From the NCBI GenBank assembly GCA_018350325.1, contig JAEVLN010000001.1:2655501-2719500 (forward strand): 64,000 nucleotides of DNA, written 5' to 3'. Within the stretch, counting starts at the first letter, position 1, and each line of letters begins with the position of its first letter. Both the position numbers and the translations under genes were made by a program. The notes under the pieces were generated by a model. That model saw only the letters and a program-made list of their open reading frames with translations. It did not search any database and was not told the DNA's origin. Of this stretch, positions 31,301-40,584 are shown piece after piece. The DNA comes from Globodera rostochiensis. Taxonomy: Eukaryota > Nematoda > Chromadorea > Rhabditida > Heteroderidae.

Positions 31301-34300
31301 CCCCGTTGTGAAATCAATGCAAACTCTGACTGCTCCCGACTTTTTACGCACTGCCAGCACCGGGGCTGCCCAGCGCGAAAAATCGACGGGCCGGATTGCG
31401 CCGATCGCTTCCAGGCGCTCCAGTTCTCTGTCCACTTCGTCTTGAACGCCGTGCGGCACCGGTCGCGCGCGGCAAAAAATTGGTTTTGCATTTTGCTTGA
31501 GGTGAAGCGTTGCCTTGGTTTTCGTGCACAGTCCTAATCCTGGCTCGAAAACCTGCGGGAATGCCCTTTTTATTTGACTGGCCAGATCCTGTGGGTCCTC
31601 CGTTGATTGAATCGCGAGCACCGTCGGAACCGACTGCCTTGACAGTGTAGTTGCGACGGGCTGCTGGGTTGCCTGTTCAAAGGGACGGATCCACTCTAGT
31701 CCCATGATGCTGGGAGCATCTGTGTCTGCTACCCAACATTCCAATTGGAGATCAACATTTCTGAACTGAACGTGGCAATTAAAACTGCCTAACAGTTGTA
31801 ATTTGTGTCCGGAAAACGAACCGACCCTTTTTCCAACTTTGTTGAGTTTTGGTTCACCCAAACTTATCCACAGCGGACGCTGGATGATGGTCAGATGTGA
31901 GCAGGAATCGGCGGCCAATTTTAGTGGGCGGCCATTGACGTGGAGCTGGATCCAAATCCACTCACGGTTAGAGTAGGCCACGCTGAATGTTGAGAAGACG
32001 GCGTGCGACTGCACTCGAGTCTCATGTCGTGATGATCGGCAAATCTGCTTGATGTGCCCGACCCTACCGCAGCCAAAGCACTGTACATTTGGTGGGTAGT
32101 TGCACCTCCGAATTTCGTGTGCGTTTCCACAACGCTCGCACTTCAGCCGTGGGCTGTTGTTGATCTCGTGCCTGTTTGCTGGGACAAATTCCCTTTTTTT
32201 ATCCCACTTTTCACCAAAGTTCCGGCCCAAATTTGGACGGTCCGCACTTTTACCTTGGTACCTCTTCTTTGGGCTTTCTTTCACCCGTTGAGGTCTAACC
32301 TGAATCGTGTGCACCGCAGGCGCGAGAGCGGCTGCCGAATTTTGCAGTGATTGGATGGCACGGCACTCTTCCAGAAGTGCTTCCAAGGTGATGGCCTTGG
32401 GCGGTATTGCCTTCCGAGCCTTCTCCATTTGCCGAAGACATTCTTGGCGGAGATCTTTGTGCGCGTCGCTCAACCCTGTGACAAAAATTAAGCACTTAAT
32501 CTCCTCTTTTGTAAGAGTCATGTCGGCACGCTCGCATCGGGCATTTACAATCGCCCCAAACTCCATTACACTTTGTGTCGGGCCACAACACAATTGAAAA
32601 ACCTCAAACCTTCGAACAAAGACGGATTTGGTGTCCCCAAAGAGCGACTTCAGTGCCAAAATCGTTGGCTGAAAGCCCAGTTCGGCGGGTTTTTGCGGAC
32701 TGACTTGCTGCTCGTACCGCAAGTACTCTGTCGCTGAAAGTTTACCCAAAATTAAACGAACCTTCATGTCCTCGCCCATGGCTTTTCCATCCTTTTCCAC
32801 AAATGATCCGAATCTGTCCCACCAGAGCGAGAACGTTTCGTCTGCCTCTGGATCGTAGTTGAATTGCGGCACCTGTGTGTTAATTTGGGAAAAAAGGTCC
32901 GAATTATTTGCACTCGGTGCCACCGGCAGAACTTTTGCCAGTAAGTCTGCAAATTGCTTTTGCTGTGCCGCAAGGATCGCTTGCAACTGTTCACTTGTTG
33001 CCATTTTCAGGGGTGAGAGAACGAGGACAATGAATGTGATGAAAGAGAGCAAATTTCCAGAGGAGAATAGACAGGACGCTCAACTTTCGGCTTTACTCGA
33101 TTTTTAATCGATAACGTTCGTGCAAACTTCAGCAGTATGGAACCCAATTTTTGCTTTACTCTGGTAAACAGAGAAACAACCCTCGGCTTATGACAGATGG
33201 GGAATTAACTTGTGTTACGGTTACGTGTAGGTGGCCTTGGGTGTCGCGTTTTGAGTTCACCACACGCTTTAGTTTTTGCAACGGGCGTCGCCACTGTTGT
33301 GTCCTTGTGACACACAAATCGTATTTTTACTTTGAAACCAAATACCAAATCAATGAATGAATAACTAATTAAATAAAATGAACGAATAGAAAAGGTCGGA
33401 GGTGGGGGATCCAAAATTGGGTGCAGCAACAGGCCCGAACACGTTGCGAGTGAATGCCAATCGTCACTGAGCGGGGGAAATTGGTGGGGAGGAAAAAGGC
33501 GGGAAAATATGGCGCGAATAATAATTCGCTTTGATACAAATATTTAAATCCATATCCAACATTGGGGATGGGTAAACCGGGGCGATGATGAGAATAGCCA
33601 GGGATCCCCGGTTGTCCCCGCCCGGCTCCAATCCTAGAAATAGAACTGTTGAAAAAAATCCAAAATTGAGAAAATGCAAAATATGTAATAAAAATCTGCG
33701 GGTGTTTTAAGATAATACTGATTACTTACGATCCACAGCACCCCATCCAACCGTTGATCCCATTTCACCGTTTAGAGCATTAAAATTTTCTAACAAACAG
33801 ATGGGCGAAACACCATCTCGTAGCCGGTCAAGACGAAATTCCAACTAAAAAATTAGTTATTGCGTTATCTAATTTCAATTCAAATTAACTAACTTATTGG
33901 AAATATTGGGTTAATATGTAGAAAGACTAATGTTTTACATGGATAATCGCAATGTCATATGCACGAGGTTCCGCTTCTGTTGAATCAAAGAGTTCGGGCA
34001 CCGAGATTTTAGCCACTTTGCTTTTTATTGCGTTAGATATGTCGTGTGAGCCGTAAAACACAGACAATTCTTGGGGATTGATGTAATCGAAACTGTAACC
34101 AAAATGAAATAAAATTTTAATTTTGAATTTTTCCACTTAAATAAATGTTACCCTATTACGAAACTCGGGTCGTCAAAGCCCAGACATCCTGCCAACAACA
34201 TCCTATCCCACTTTACGCAATGGGCCGCCGTCAAAACATGTTTCATGCTTATTAAGACACCCGTACACCGCATAAACATGGGCTTAGTATGTGTGCATTG

Positions 34301-34575
34301 TTTAATTGCCTCAACATAAACCACCCAGGGATAGAATAACGTCGAGAAAGTTATTCCACCAATAGTCTGAAAAAATAATATTTATAAACTTATAACAAAG
34401 AATTGGAATCTTATTCAATTAAATTCTCACTCTGAAATTTGAGGTTGATCTTTCTGGCTGAAGTTTTAAGTCCCTTACGCCACAAATTTCCATACAATCA
34501 ATGCTTTGTTGATCGTCTTGTCCATTGCGCATTAGCTCACTATTTCCGTTAGTTACAGAACGATAGTGACGTTCA
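25325..34575 (-). CDS. trypsin-like S1 protease homologue with Cys at the nucleophile position
   Basis: Minus-strand exons: 34575-34431, 34366-34152, 34092-33939, 33844-33731, 26430-26273, 26221-26116, 25566-25325. Signature pieces in order: CMEICGVRDL propeptide cysteines, TIGGITFS (activation site, variant of IVGG), YPWVVYV, LTAAHC (His57), YDIAIIH (Asp102), STVGWGAVD, VNLPFVSNKYC, FVCAG, then GDCGGP where Ser195 is replaced by Cys, and AYTKISNYCTYIS. The C-terminal extension is cysteine-containing (CLPKVYTGEELEEAC...RCDNH). The 7.3-kb intron (33730-26431) holds a satellite and a nested retrotransposon, yet its two sides splice in phase. The last intron appears to use a GC donor (GCAAGT at 26115). 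Exon 33844-33731 is 114 nt by position, one less than in the paralogue, so a frameshift is possible. No 5' signal exon was found. It may be active as a cysteine-nucleophile enzyme or be inactive; the sequence cannot decide. Confidence 0.8.
26640..28485. repeat. GGGGATGAGACCGGGGATC satellite with 931-bp higher-order period
   Basis: Tandem units of roughly 50 bp (CGGTTTTCGGGGATGAGCAA, ACCGGGGAACGGGGATGAGA, with TGGGGATCA or CCGGGGATCC variants). The whole block repeats once with a shift of 931 bp (for example 26841 with 27772, 27388 with 28319). It begins next to TAGAGCCGGG and, beyond the retrotransposon, ends in CCCGGCTCC (33562-33632), so it looks like an expanded array of the palindromic-word MITE type. 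Open frames on both strands are artefacts of the repeat. Confidence 0.9.
28486..28752 (-). repeat. 3' LTR of the gypsy element
   Basis: 267 bp, TGTTGTG...CCAACA as read on the plus strand. It is the 3' LTR because the element runs on the minus strand. Confidence 0.95.
28753..28765 (-). other. polypurine tract of the gypsy element
   Basis: Minus strand reads TTAAAAGGGGAGA directly before the 3' LTR and just after the stop codon; this is the expected primer site for plus-strand DNA synthesis. Confidence 0.75.
28769..33052 (-). CDS. Gag-Pol polyprotein of the Ty3/gypsy retrotransposon
   Basis: One uninterrupted frame of 1427 codons; the likely start is Met17 (33004, MATSEQLQ), as the first 16 residues are hydrophobic and not Gag-like. 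Gag region 17-300, then two CCHC-type zinc knuckles (CERCGNAHEIRRC, residues 305-317; CFGCGRVGHIKQIC, 325-338). The protease region near 380 reads AADSCSHL instead of the usual D(S/T)G. Reverse transcriptase 540-720 with LDLRDAY and the YLDD active site (676-679). RNase H from about 820 (AADASQYGIG...TDHKPL). Integrase with HHCC zinc finger (H1059...C1092-C1095) and catalytic D1123, D1178, E1214. The RT-RNaseH-IN order defines Ty3/gypsy. The C-terminal tail is proline-rich. Confidence 0.95.
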   Translation of the reverse strand: MLSFITFIVLVLSPLKMATSEQLQAILAAQQKQFADLLAKVLPVAPSANNSDLFSQINTQVPQFNYDPEADETFSLWWDRFGSFVEKDGKAMGEDMKVRLILGKLSATEYLRYEQQVSPQKPAELGFQPTILALKSLFGDTKSVFVRRFEVFQLCCGPTQSVMEFGAIVNARCERADMTLTKEEIKCLIFVTGLSDAHKDLRQECLRQMEKARKAIPPKAITLEALLEECRAIQSLQNSAAALAPAVHTIQVRPQRVKESPKKRYQGKSADRPNLGRNFGEKWDKKREFVPANRHEINNSPRLKCERCGNAHEIRRCNYPPNVQCFGCGRVGHIKQICRSSRHETRVQSHAVFSTFSVAYSNREWIWIQLHVNGRPLKLAADSCSHLTIIQRPLWISLGEPKLNKVGKRVGSFSGHKLQLLGSFNCHVQFRNVDLQLECWVADTDAPSIMGLEWIRPFEQATQQPVATTLSRQSVPTVLAIQSTEDPQDLASQIKRAFPQVFEPGLGLCTKTKATLHLKQNAKPIFCRARPVPHGVQDEVDRELERLEAIGAIRPVDFSRWAAPVLAVRKKSGAVRVCIDFTTGLNEALELNRHPLPNTSDIFHALRGSKIFSQLDLRDAYLQLELDEPSKPLVGINTHRGLFQYQRLPFGVKSAPSIFQKVMDQMTAGLPGVFAYLDDIIIASANLADHMSILFKLFSKIQDYGFRIQLEKCHFLRTDLKFLGHVVSSQGIRPDPDRSAAIREMPPPHDVSTLRSFLGAINYYGRFIKQMSELRAPLDSLLKKDSPWSWGKEQQSAFDKAKQILLSDLLLTHYDPTRPIVVAADASQYGIGATLSHKGPDGSERVVEHACRTLTTSERNYAQIEREALALIFACQKFHRMIYGRKFVLLTDHKPLLAIFGSKKGIPIYTAARLQRWALTLANYDFTIQYVKSENFGQADVLSRLVASHRSDEDHIVAHTHVDEEHYNVDDVTEYVYMANLESLPVSSEEVSEHTGTDELLQQVVGYVRSGWPDKCPANDLMSFFQKRNTLTTVGGSLLTGNRVVIPQQLRRRVLVAVHFSHPGVVRMKALARSHVYWPGIDHDIEHMVKQCSECQSAAKLPPKAPLRPWPTPNEIFGRIHVDFAGPCTDGRTYLILVDALSKWPEITEMPSTTARSTITALSRVFHRYGTPVELVSDNGPPFSSYEFQQFCNQNGIKHSFSPPYQPHCNGQAERMVDTFKRQAKKNASSPAQDWISNFLFAYRTTPSQLLQGLTPAELFLGRKLRTPLSRLQPSREKNVEVHRDQYREQMRKQYGRRHGAVDRHFEVGSPVLTLNYGRMGRPAWLEGKIVDGKGLVWKVRLPTLGITVTRHSNQMRPFTPCQTENAAGFNTPRASTPPRVQPPNGSPRPQVAQREVPAPMAPIPISRTPRPQRQRKPPDRFSPGRH
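33277..33294 (-). other. probable primer-binding site of the gypsy element
   Basis: Immediately inside the 5' LTR the minus strand reads GTGGCGACGCCCGTTGC, the position of a tRNA primer-binding site. Which tRNA it pairs with cannot be told from this window. Confidence 0.5.
33295..33561 (-). repeat. 5' LTR of the gypsy element
   Basis: 267 bp, identical by eye to the 28486-28752 copy; it would carry the promoter for minus-strand transcription. Confidence 0.95.
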
Positions 34576-35602
34576 CTTAAGAGAATTTAAATTATAAAAT
34601 AGGATTTTTTTAATGCGTGTTTAAGAGCGCAAAATGAGGTCACAGAGGACAAAAATGAGACGAGGTACAACGAGTTTTGATGGAGTACGTAAGCGTCCCG
34701 TTTTTCCATTTATACAATTACTAATGATCAATTTACTTTCACAAATTTTCCAACAAATCGGGAATTGAATCACCAAAAAGTTTAGGTCAAATCGAAAACC
34801 CTTCGAGGGGCCTGACAAAAAAACTCGGAAGCATTTCCGGTCCGGCACACCTTTCGACGCACTTGCAAAGTTACAATAATGCAAAACATTGCTAAACGCT
34901 ACGGGTAAAACAAAAAAAGTTAGGGGTAAAAATTGGAAAAGCCACTCAAAAAATCTCGAAGAATTGAAGCTAAAAGTAAGTTAAAGCTTTGCGATTCGAC
35001 AAGTTTCAAAAAAGTTATGGCCTTAACACAAAATAAAGTTTAAAAATCCCGATTTTTAGGGTTTTTGCCATAACTTTTTTGAAACTTGTCGAATCGCAAA
35101 GCTTTAACTTACTTTTAGCTTCAACTCTTCGAGATCTGTCGAGACTTTAAGTATTTCTAAAACGGTTAATGTTGAAGCAAATTAGTGTCCCGATCTTGAT
35201 TAGTGATGAGTTGGGGATGAGTTGGGTGGTGATGAGTTGAGAGGGGGGGGGGGGGTTTGACATACAATCCCCTTGTCATTCTAACATATATTATAAATCA
35301 AAAAAATTCTTTTTATTTGATTAAATTACATGCTCCGAGTTGGGCAAGTTAGTCCCGACTTGTGCCAACTGGATTTTTGTATGGCGTACGTCTGTTGCTG
35401 CTCCATTTTTATGTTGTTGAAGTCGCTTTCAATGCAACCATTGTGGCAATTATCTTAAAAATTGTTTTTGGACAATTACTTTTGAATTGTTTTTATATTC
35501 AATTTTTGCTTTAAACCCTTCAAAATCGTCCTAATTAGTTTTTCTCTCACAATTGTAAATGTCCATTTTTCACATGTTTTGGAAAATTAAAAAATATATC
35601 GA
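34576..35602. other. intergenic between protease homologue and GH18-like gene
   Basis: Upstream of the protease homologue its missing first exon should lie, but none is convincing. The stretch includes the long hairpin at 34953-35135 and a G run at 35243-35256. Confidence 0.4.
34953..35135. repeat. 69-bp-arm near-perfect hairpin
   Basis: The left arm (34953-35021, TCTCGAAGAATTGAAGC...GTTATGGC) and right arm (35067-35135) are reverse complements with a single visible mismatch and a loop of about 45 bp. It could be a small MITE or an RNA hairpin. Confidence 0.75.
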
Positions 35603-37873
35603 TCAAAAAATGCCAAAAATACCATTTTGCGAATTGTAATTTGGCACATAAACTATTGCCGAATGTGCTGTTGGCCTCATCAATTCTGCATAACGCCCAC
35701 CAATTAAATTTGAAATTGTTTCATGAATTGGAAAACGAAAATTTAAGCCGCAAGTTTTAAATTTGTCATAATCCATTGCAATGCTAGACAGTCCAATTCC
35801 GAGAAAACCTTCCCGCTTAATCCAATCAATCTTAAAATAGTAAACAATGTTTTTAAAATAAGATTTTTAATATAAGCTAGGATTTAAGTTATAAAATTAA
35901 TAAAATACTTTTAATTTTAGAGTCTCGTGTTCTGGCCAAATAAAGTGGACAATATTGGTTTTGTTGAGCAGGATTGTCGTTCCGGCTCGATCGTATAATA
36001 CATGCCCGCGTTCTTCAATCAATTGACATGTCTTTAGAATAAATAATTTTAGTAAATGATCTCAGATTTTGTATTATTTTAACATAAAATAATTATGTCA
36101 CATCTATTACTGTATAGTTAAAGACGATGAATTGTTTTGTACCTGTACAGTGGAAAACTGTCGTACTCCACGTTCACGAGTAATTGACATTTTGTTGTGC
36201 TCAAAACTTGTTGCCATCACATTTAGTCCAATAATCGTTTTATTGACCAAGATTTTGGAATTAACAAGATGCTCTTAAATCTTTATAATTAAAACATTTA
36301 ATTTAATTGACAGCAAAGGCACCTTTTTGTGTCCAAAGAGATGTTGTTGGTATTATTGGCTTTTCCATGTCAAACAGTGATAGGGCCTAATGAAGTGAAA
36401 TTATGCATAATTCGGTATTCAATTCAGTCATAAGTTATTTGTTTTTAAATTTTGAAAATCTTTCTTTTAAATCCTTAATTTATAAATTTACCTTTTCTTT
36501 GCTAGCAAAAAGGTAAATCAAATCAACCGCTGAATTTTCCTGACCCCATCCACCGATTAGGTTCATGTGTTCAGCACTTATGCCTAAATCTTAAACTATT
36601 GGTTCCCCATAATAAAAAAAATTTAATATTAATATAAATTTAATTTGATTCCATTATACTCACCAATAACAATTTTCTTCTTATGCCGCAGGTTACGCTT
36701 TTTCAGTTTTGAATTCAACTTTGCAATTATAAGCGGAAACATTTCAAAATATTGCGACGATTCATCCAAAAAGGAAGGGCCGAACCAGAAGCCGTCAAAG
36801 TCGTTGTCAGTTTGCAAAAAATGCTCCAAACTTTGAACCGCTCTTTCAGCACTCAAAAATGTGCTAAATCCACGTGCATTTTTTGTTGCCAAATTCTTGT
36901 CGTCCATTCCAAGCAAAAGTTTATACTTCCCACGAAAAAGGCGCGTGTTACTAAAAATAATTATGTTTTCCTATTATTCTCGCTTTTAAAGAACTTTTTA
37001 AAAACTTAATATTGAACCTTTTTTCAAGCAAAAAAGAAAGTCCAAAACTTATTAAAATAATTTATTAATTATAAATAGAGACCGGACTTGAGCTTCGAGC
37101 GAGATCTCGTGTCGTTCGAGATGTCGAGACGAGATTCTCGAAAAAGCCGAGATTCTCGGAAAATTTCTTCGAGCGAGATCTCGAGTCGAGATTTTTCGAG
37201 ATCCTCGAGCCGAGATCTCGTCTCGACCGGTCTCTCATTATAAACCTATGACTGATTTTAATTTTAAAATTAAAAGTAAAGTTTTTGAGTTAACATACCG
37301 TTTAAGCGCAATCTGTTGACGCTTAAGTGGAGGCGGAATCTCAAGAACACCAACATCATTTAGCGACGCACTTCGAATTACAAAGTAATCACATCCGTTC
37401 AACGCATTCATATGTCGAAAAATTGACGATGAGGTGGCAAGCTGTACAATACATATGTATATAATTGGCTACCGGTCTGAATCCCCCCACGATGGCTGAT
37501 TCAGTCCCGTATTGCAGCTAATATTACGCCAAACTTAGGCCTAAGTCACCCTGGGTTGGGATTCGTTAGGCTTAGGCCTAAGCCTAAGCTTATAGGCTTA
37601 GGCCTAAGCCTAGCTCAGGCTTAGCCTAAGACGTTGAGGGGATTCAGGAAGTTTTGGCTGTGGGGGGATTAGGGCGAGGGGGATTCAGCCCAGCAACGAT
37701 ATAATTGTATTCAGAAATGTTGTACAGCTACTTACCACCGTATCGTTGAGATTGCTTTGTCCATCGTCAGGGAAAAAGCAAAATAAAATTGTTGAATGGA
37801 TAACGTCGAAACATGCTACAAACAATAAAAACACAGACGACGCAGATCGTATGGAGCTTAATGTCAATCGCAT
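35603..37873 (-). CDS. GH18 chitinase-like secreted protein without catalytic acids
   Basis: Eight exons join in phase: 37873-37736, 37441-37299, 36950-36664, 36583-36492, 36386-36323, 36273-36143, 36031-35909, 35830-35603, giving 401 residues. ATG at 37873 starts a signal peptide (MRLTLSSIRSASSVFLLFV). The TIM-barrel landmarks of glycoside hydrolase 18 are present: KYKLLLGMD, ARGFSTFLSAERAVQSLEHF, IGGWGQEN, TIIGLNVMATSF, GHVLYDRAG and the end FLGIGLSSIAMDYDK..CG. The catalytic motif DGxDxDxE reads DGFWFGPS (residues 146-153), so none of the acidic residues needed for chitin hydrolysis remains. Probably a chitinase-like lectin or other binding protein. No chitin-binding domain is seen. The frame is intact, which argues for a retained function. 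The third intron position (37298-36951) contains a hAT-like MITE. Confidence 0.88.
37076..37236. mobile_element. 161-bp hAT-like MITE with GAGATCTCG words, perfect TSD
   Basis: Ends TAGAGACCGG and CCGGTCTCTC, with the 8-bp duplication ATTATAAA on both sides (37068-37075, 37237-37244). The inside is CTTCGAGCGAGATCTCG palindromes. Within an intron of the GH18-like gene. Confidence 0.88.
37480..37693. mobile_element. palindromic element with telomere-like words
   Basis: The ends CTGAATCCCCCC (37480-37491) and GGGGGATTCAG (37678-37688) are inverted. The core 37532-37630 is built from TTAGGCTTAGGCCTAAGCCTAA words, that is, TTAGGC telomere hexamers head to head with their complement. In the first intron of the GH18-like gene; no clean target duplication seen. 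Confidence 0.65.
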
Positions 37874-40584
37874 TTGTCGACGAGCTTTTTGACGGAATTT
37901 TTGCAAAAGAAAAGGCGGATTTGCGATGCCTAAAATCTTAAAATTTTGCTAATCAACTCTTTATTTTCTCTTAACTACACTTTTAAACTATGGGTTGTTT
38001 TTTTGGACTAATTTTGATTTTAAAACTGTTAGCAGCATTTTAGAGTAATTAGGAAAGACCAAATAGAAGAATGGGATTTGAATTGGTTTTGTTTTAATTA
38101 GTTAAGGAGAACACCAGGTGAAGTCGATTGGAATAGTCTGGGAAGTGTATACGTCTTTAAATGGTAATTGCAATTTTTAAGAGAAAACAAATTGTAATTG
38201 GTACTGTACAGTAAACGGCAATTTTTACTTCATTTTTAAATTCTGCAGTTTTTTGACCAATCCATTTTAAAAGATTGATTAAATAAAAGTTCATAACAGA
38301 GTTGCTAAATGAGAAATGTAAAATTGATATAAAAATTGTTAGAACTCAATCGCAAAATAAATTTAATAATCCAAATTAATAAAAGTTAAATATAATCGAT
38401 GTTGAATAAACTTTAAAATTGATTAAGCATTGACAAAGCCTGATTCAAAGATGCCGTTTTTATAATCAAAACCCATTGAAATTCAAGTCCATAATCACAT
38501 AAGAATTGTTCAATTAGATATTTAAATCATATTTAATATAAAAAAAATTATTTATTAATATTTACGCTCCTTTAATTGCCCTCAAATTGTTGCCTGCTTT
38601 AACAATTATTATGAACATTTTGCCTCGGAAATTTTGTCATTTTGAATGACATAATGGCTCTAATGTCAGTCATCTCAGAGCAGCAAAGATAGTAGTAACA
38701 AACTGGTGATGAACATCGAAGCTGGGCCCTTTCTCAAAAATGCACAAAATGATTAGAATAAAACAATTTTTTTTTTTATTTTTTTTTCCTTTTAAAATAT
38801 AAGATTTTGACCGTTATTAAGTACAATTTGTTTTGTTTTAAATTTGTCTGATTTTGGTTTTTTGTTGTCATTTTGTGAAATCTGTTCGATAAATTGAATT
38901 TTCCGAGACTCAGACCGCGGATTAGTATCCATTTGATGTCACTGTGTCGGCCGGAAGAACCATTGAAATTAGAAGCCGACCGATCGAAATCTCGGGCCGA
39001 TTCGGAATTTTTTATTTTGGCAGCTCTTAAATCCTTTTTTTAGGTCTCGATCGGGGAAATTTTTTTCGAGATCTCGATCAAAGTCTCGATCGGGTCCCTC
39101 AAGTCCGGGCTCTAGTCATCGACGGCTCACTGATCTGTTCTTTTTTTCGTCCTCTGCCCTATTAATACATTATCTGTTTTTCCACAATTACTTAAATATT
39201 CATCAGTTCAATAGCTTTTTCCAACTCCAGATGGCCCATACCGAAGCAGGCTCTTAGCTCCAGAAGCAATATTGATAAACTCCAAAAAGGTCATCATGGC
39301 TCCGAATCGGCTTGAATCCGCGTGCATCATTCTAATTGATCTAAAGCTTGGCCCATAATCGATTTTGGGTTTTCGTGGGCCTCTTTTCGTACACTTTTTA
39401 TTTTTTCCGATTGTGTTATTTCATATTGGAGAATTTGCTGATTGCGGGTTATTGGTACCATTAGAAAGCTTTAACACAATCAAACGTGAATTTTCAAAGC
39501 TAAGCAAAATGCTCCCATTTTCAAGTGCATTCTTGACAAGCAGTACAATTTTATATTTTCGAGTAAGAGGGTCAGTTTTCAAGTACTGTACTTGTTACCA
39601 TTCAAAAGTACGTATGGAGGGAGCCCTGCAAAAAGCTTTCTAATGGTAACCCAATAAACATTGTTTTTATTTTGTTTACATTGAGAAGAGACCATCAAAC
39701 TTTGTGCAAAAATGCTCCAAACCCTCAAAATATGCAAATTTTCGTTTTATCTTAGCCTTTTTAATGTGTCAATTGCGAAAATGAAATTTAATTTTGGACT
39801 TGAACAAAAAATTTGGGTGCAGCAAAATTTGAGATTTTTTAAGCATATTTTGCACATTTTATTAAATTGATTATCAATATTAAATTTTTTATTCTTGTCC
39901 ATTGAAAACATTGTGCTTTAAGGGTGTGAGAAATTGCGATGGGATTTTATGAAAAAAATGGAAAATGTGAAGAAAATGGGCGAAGGATAAATAGGGGAGA
40001 GGGCGGCTTAAAAGCGGAAAGTTTTGCGCGAAAATTTGTTTTTGCGTGGGCTTAACCCCAGCAAAAAAAACAACAAAAAAACAGAGAGCAGAGCAGCGGC
40101 AGGTTTAAGAAATGCAAAAAACAGACAAACAAAAAAGAAATAAATGTTGGAGCAATTGGAAGAAATTTGTGGTGGCGGCGTGCCGTTGAGATGAAATAAA
40201 CGGACGTGCCGTGCCGTCGGTGGATGGTGGACTTAGAGTTGTGTGTGTTCGGGGGGGGGGAATATTTGGGAGCAAAAAGAAGCGAGCGGGCGGCGCTTGT
40301 GAAAATGTGCAAAAATGTTGATTGATGGGGGCGGGGGGGCAGAGCACCCCCAAAATGGAGAAAATTTTGGCAAAATTCGATCCAAAAAAATTCAAAACTT
40401 TTGGCTAAAATAGATCACTGGATCACCTTCAAAGAAGTAGCGCAACGGGCACCAAACAGAAAAAACTGTGCCATAAAAATTGTGCCATTTTCAACACAAC
40501 TTCCCTCCCCCCCCCCCTTTTTGTTGCCAATTTTGCAGAGAGAGAGAGAGGGGGCCCCGGAGGGGATAGTTTTTGTTGCAGTTT
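37874..40584. other. intergenic 2.7 kb, AT-rich, repeats only
   Basis: 37.9-38.7 kb is plain AT-rich sequence. 38.80-39.13 kb repeats the flank found after SPRY genes, ending with CTCGATCGGGTCCCTCAAGTCCGGGCTCTAG, a MITE end. 39.4-39.65 kb shares a stretch with 19.75 kb. 40.2-40.35 kb is G-rich. No supportable exon. Confidence 0.45.

Larger units (their letters stand above)
28481..33566 (-). mobile_element. complete Ty3/gypsy LTR retrotransposon
   Basis: Two 267-bp LTRs (28486-28752 and 33295-33561), TG...CA, identical by eye, flanked by the 5-bp target duplication TTGGG (28481-28485, 33562-33566). Between them is one long gag-pol frame on the minus strand. Identical LTRs and an unbroken frame indicate a recent insertion. 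It landed inside the satellite, which itself lies in an intron of the S1 protease homologue. Confidence 0.95.

Noticed and set aside
34621..34884. 87-codon minus-strand frame upstream of the protease homologue
   Set aside because: Considered as the missing signal-peptide exon, but it has no signal peptide and no donor in the required phase.
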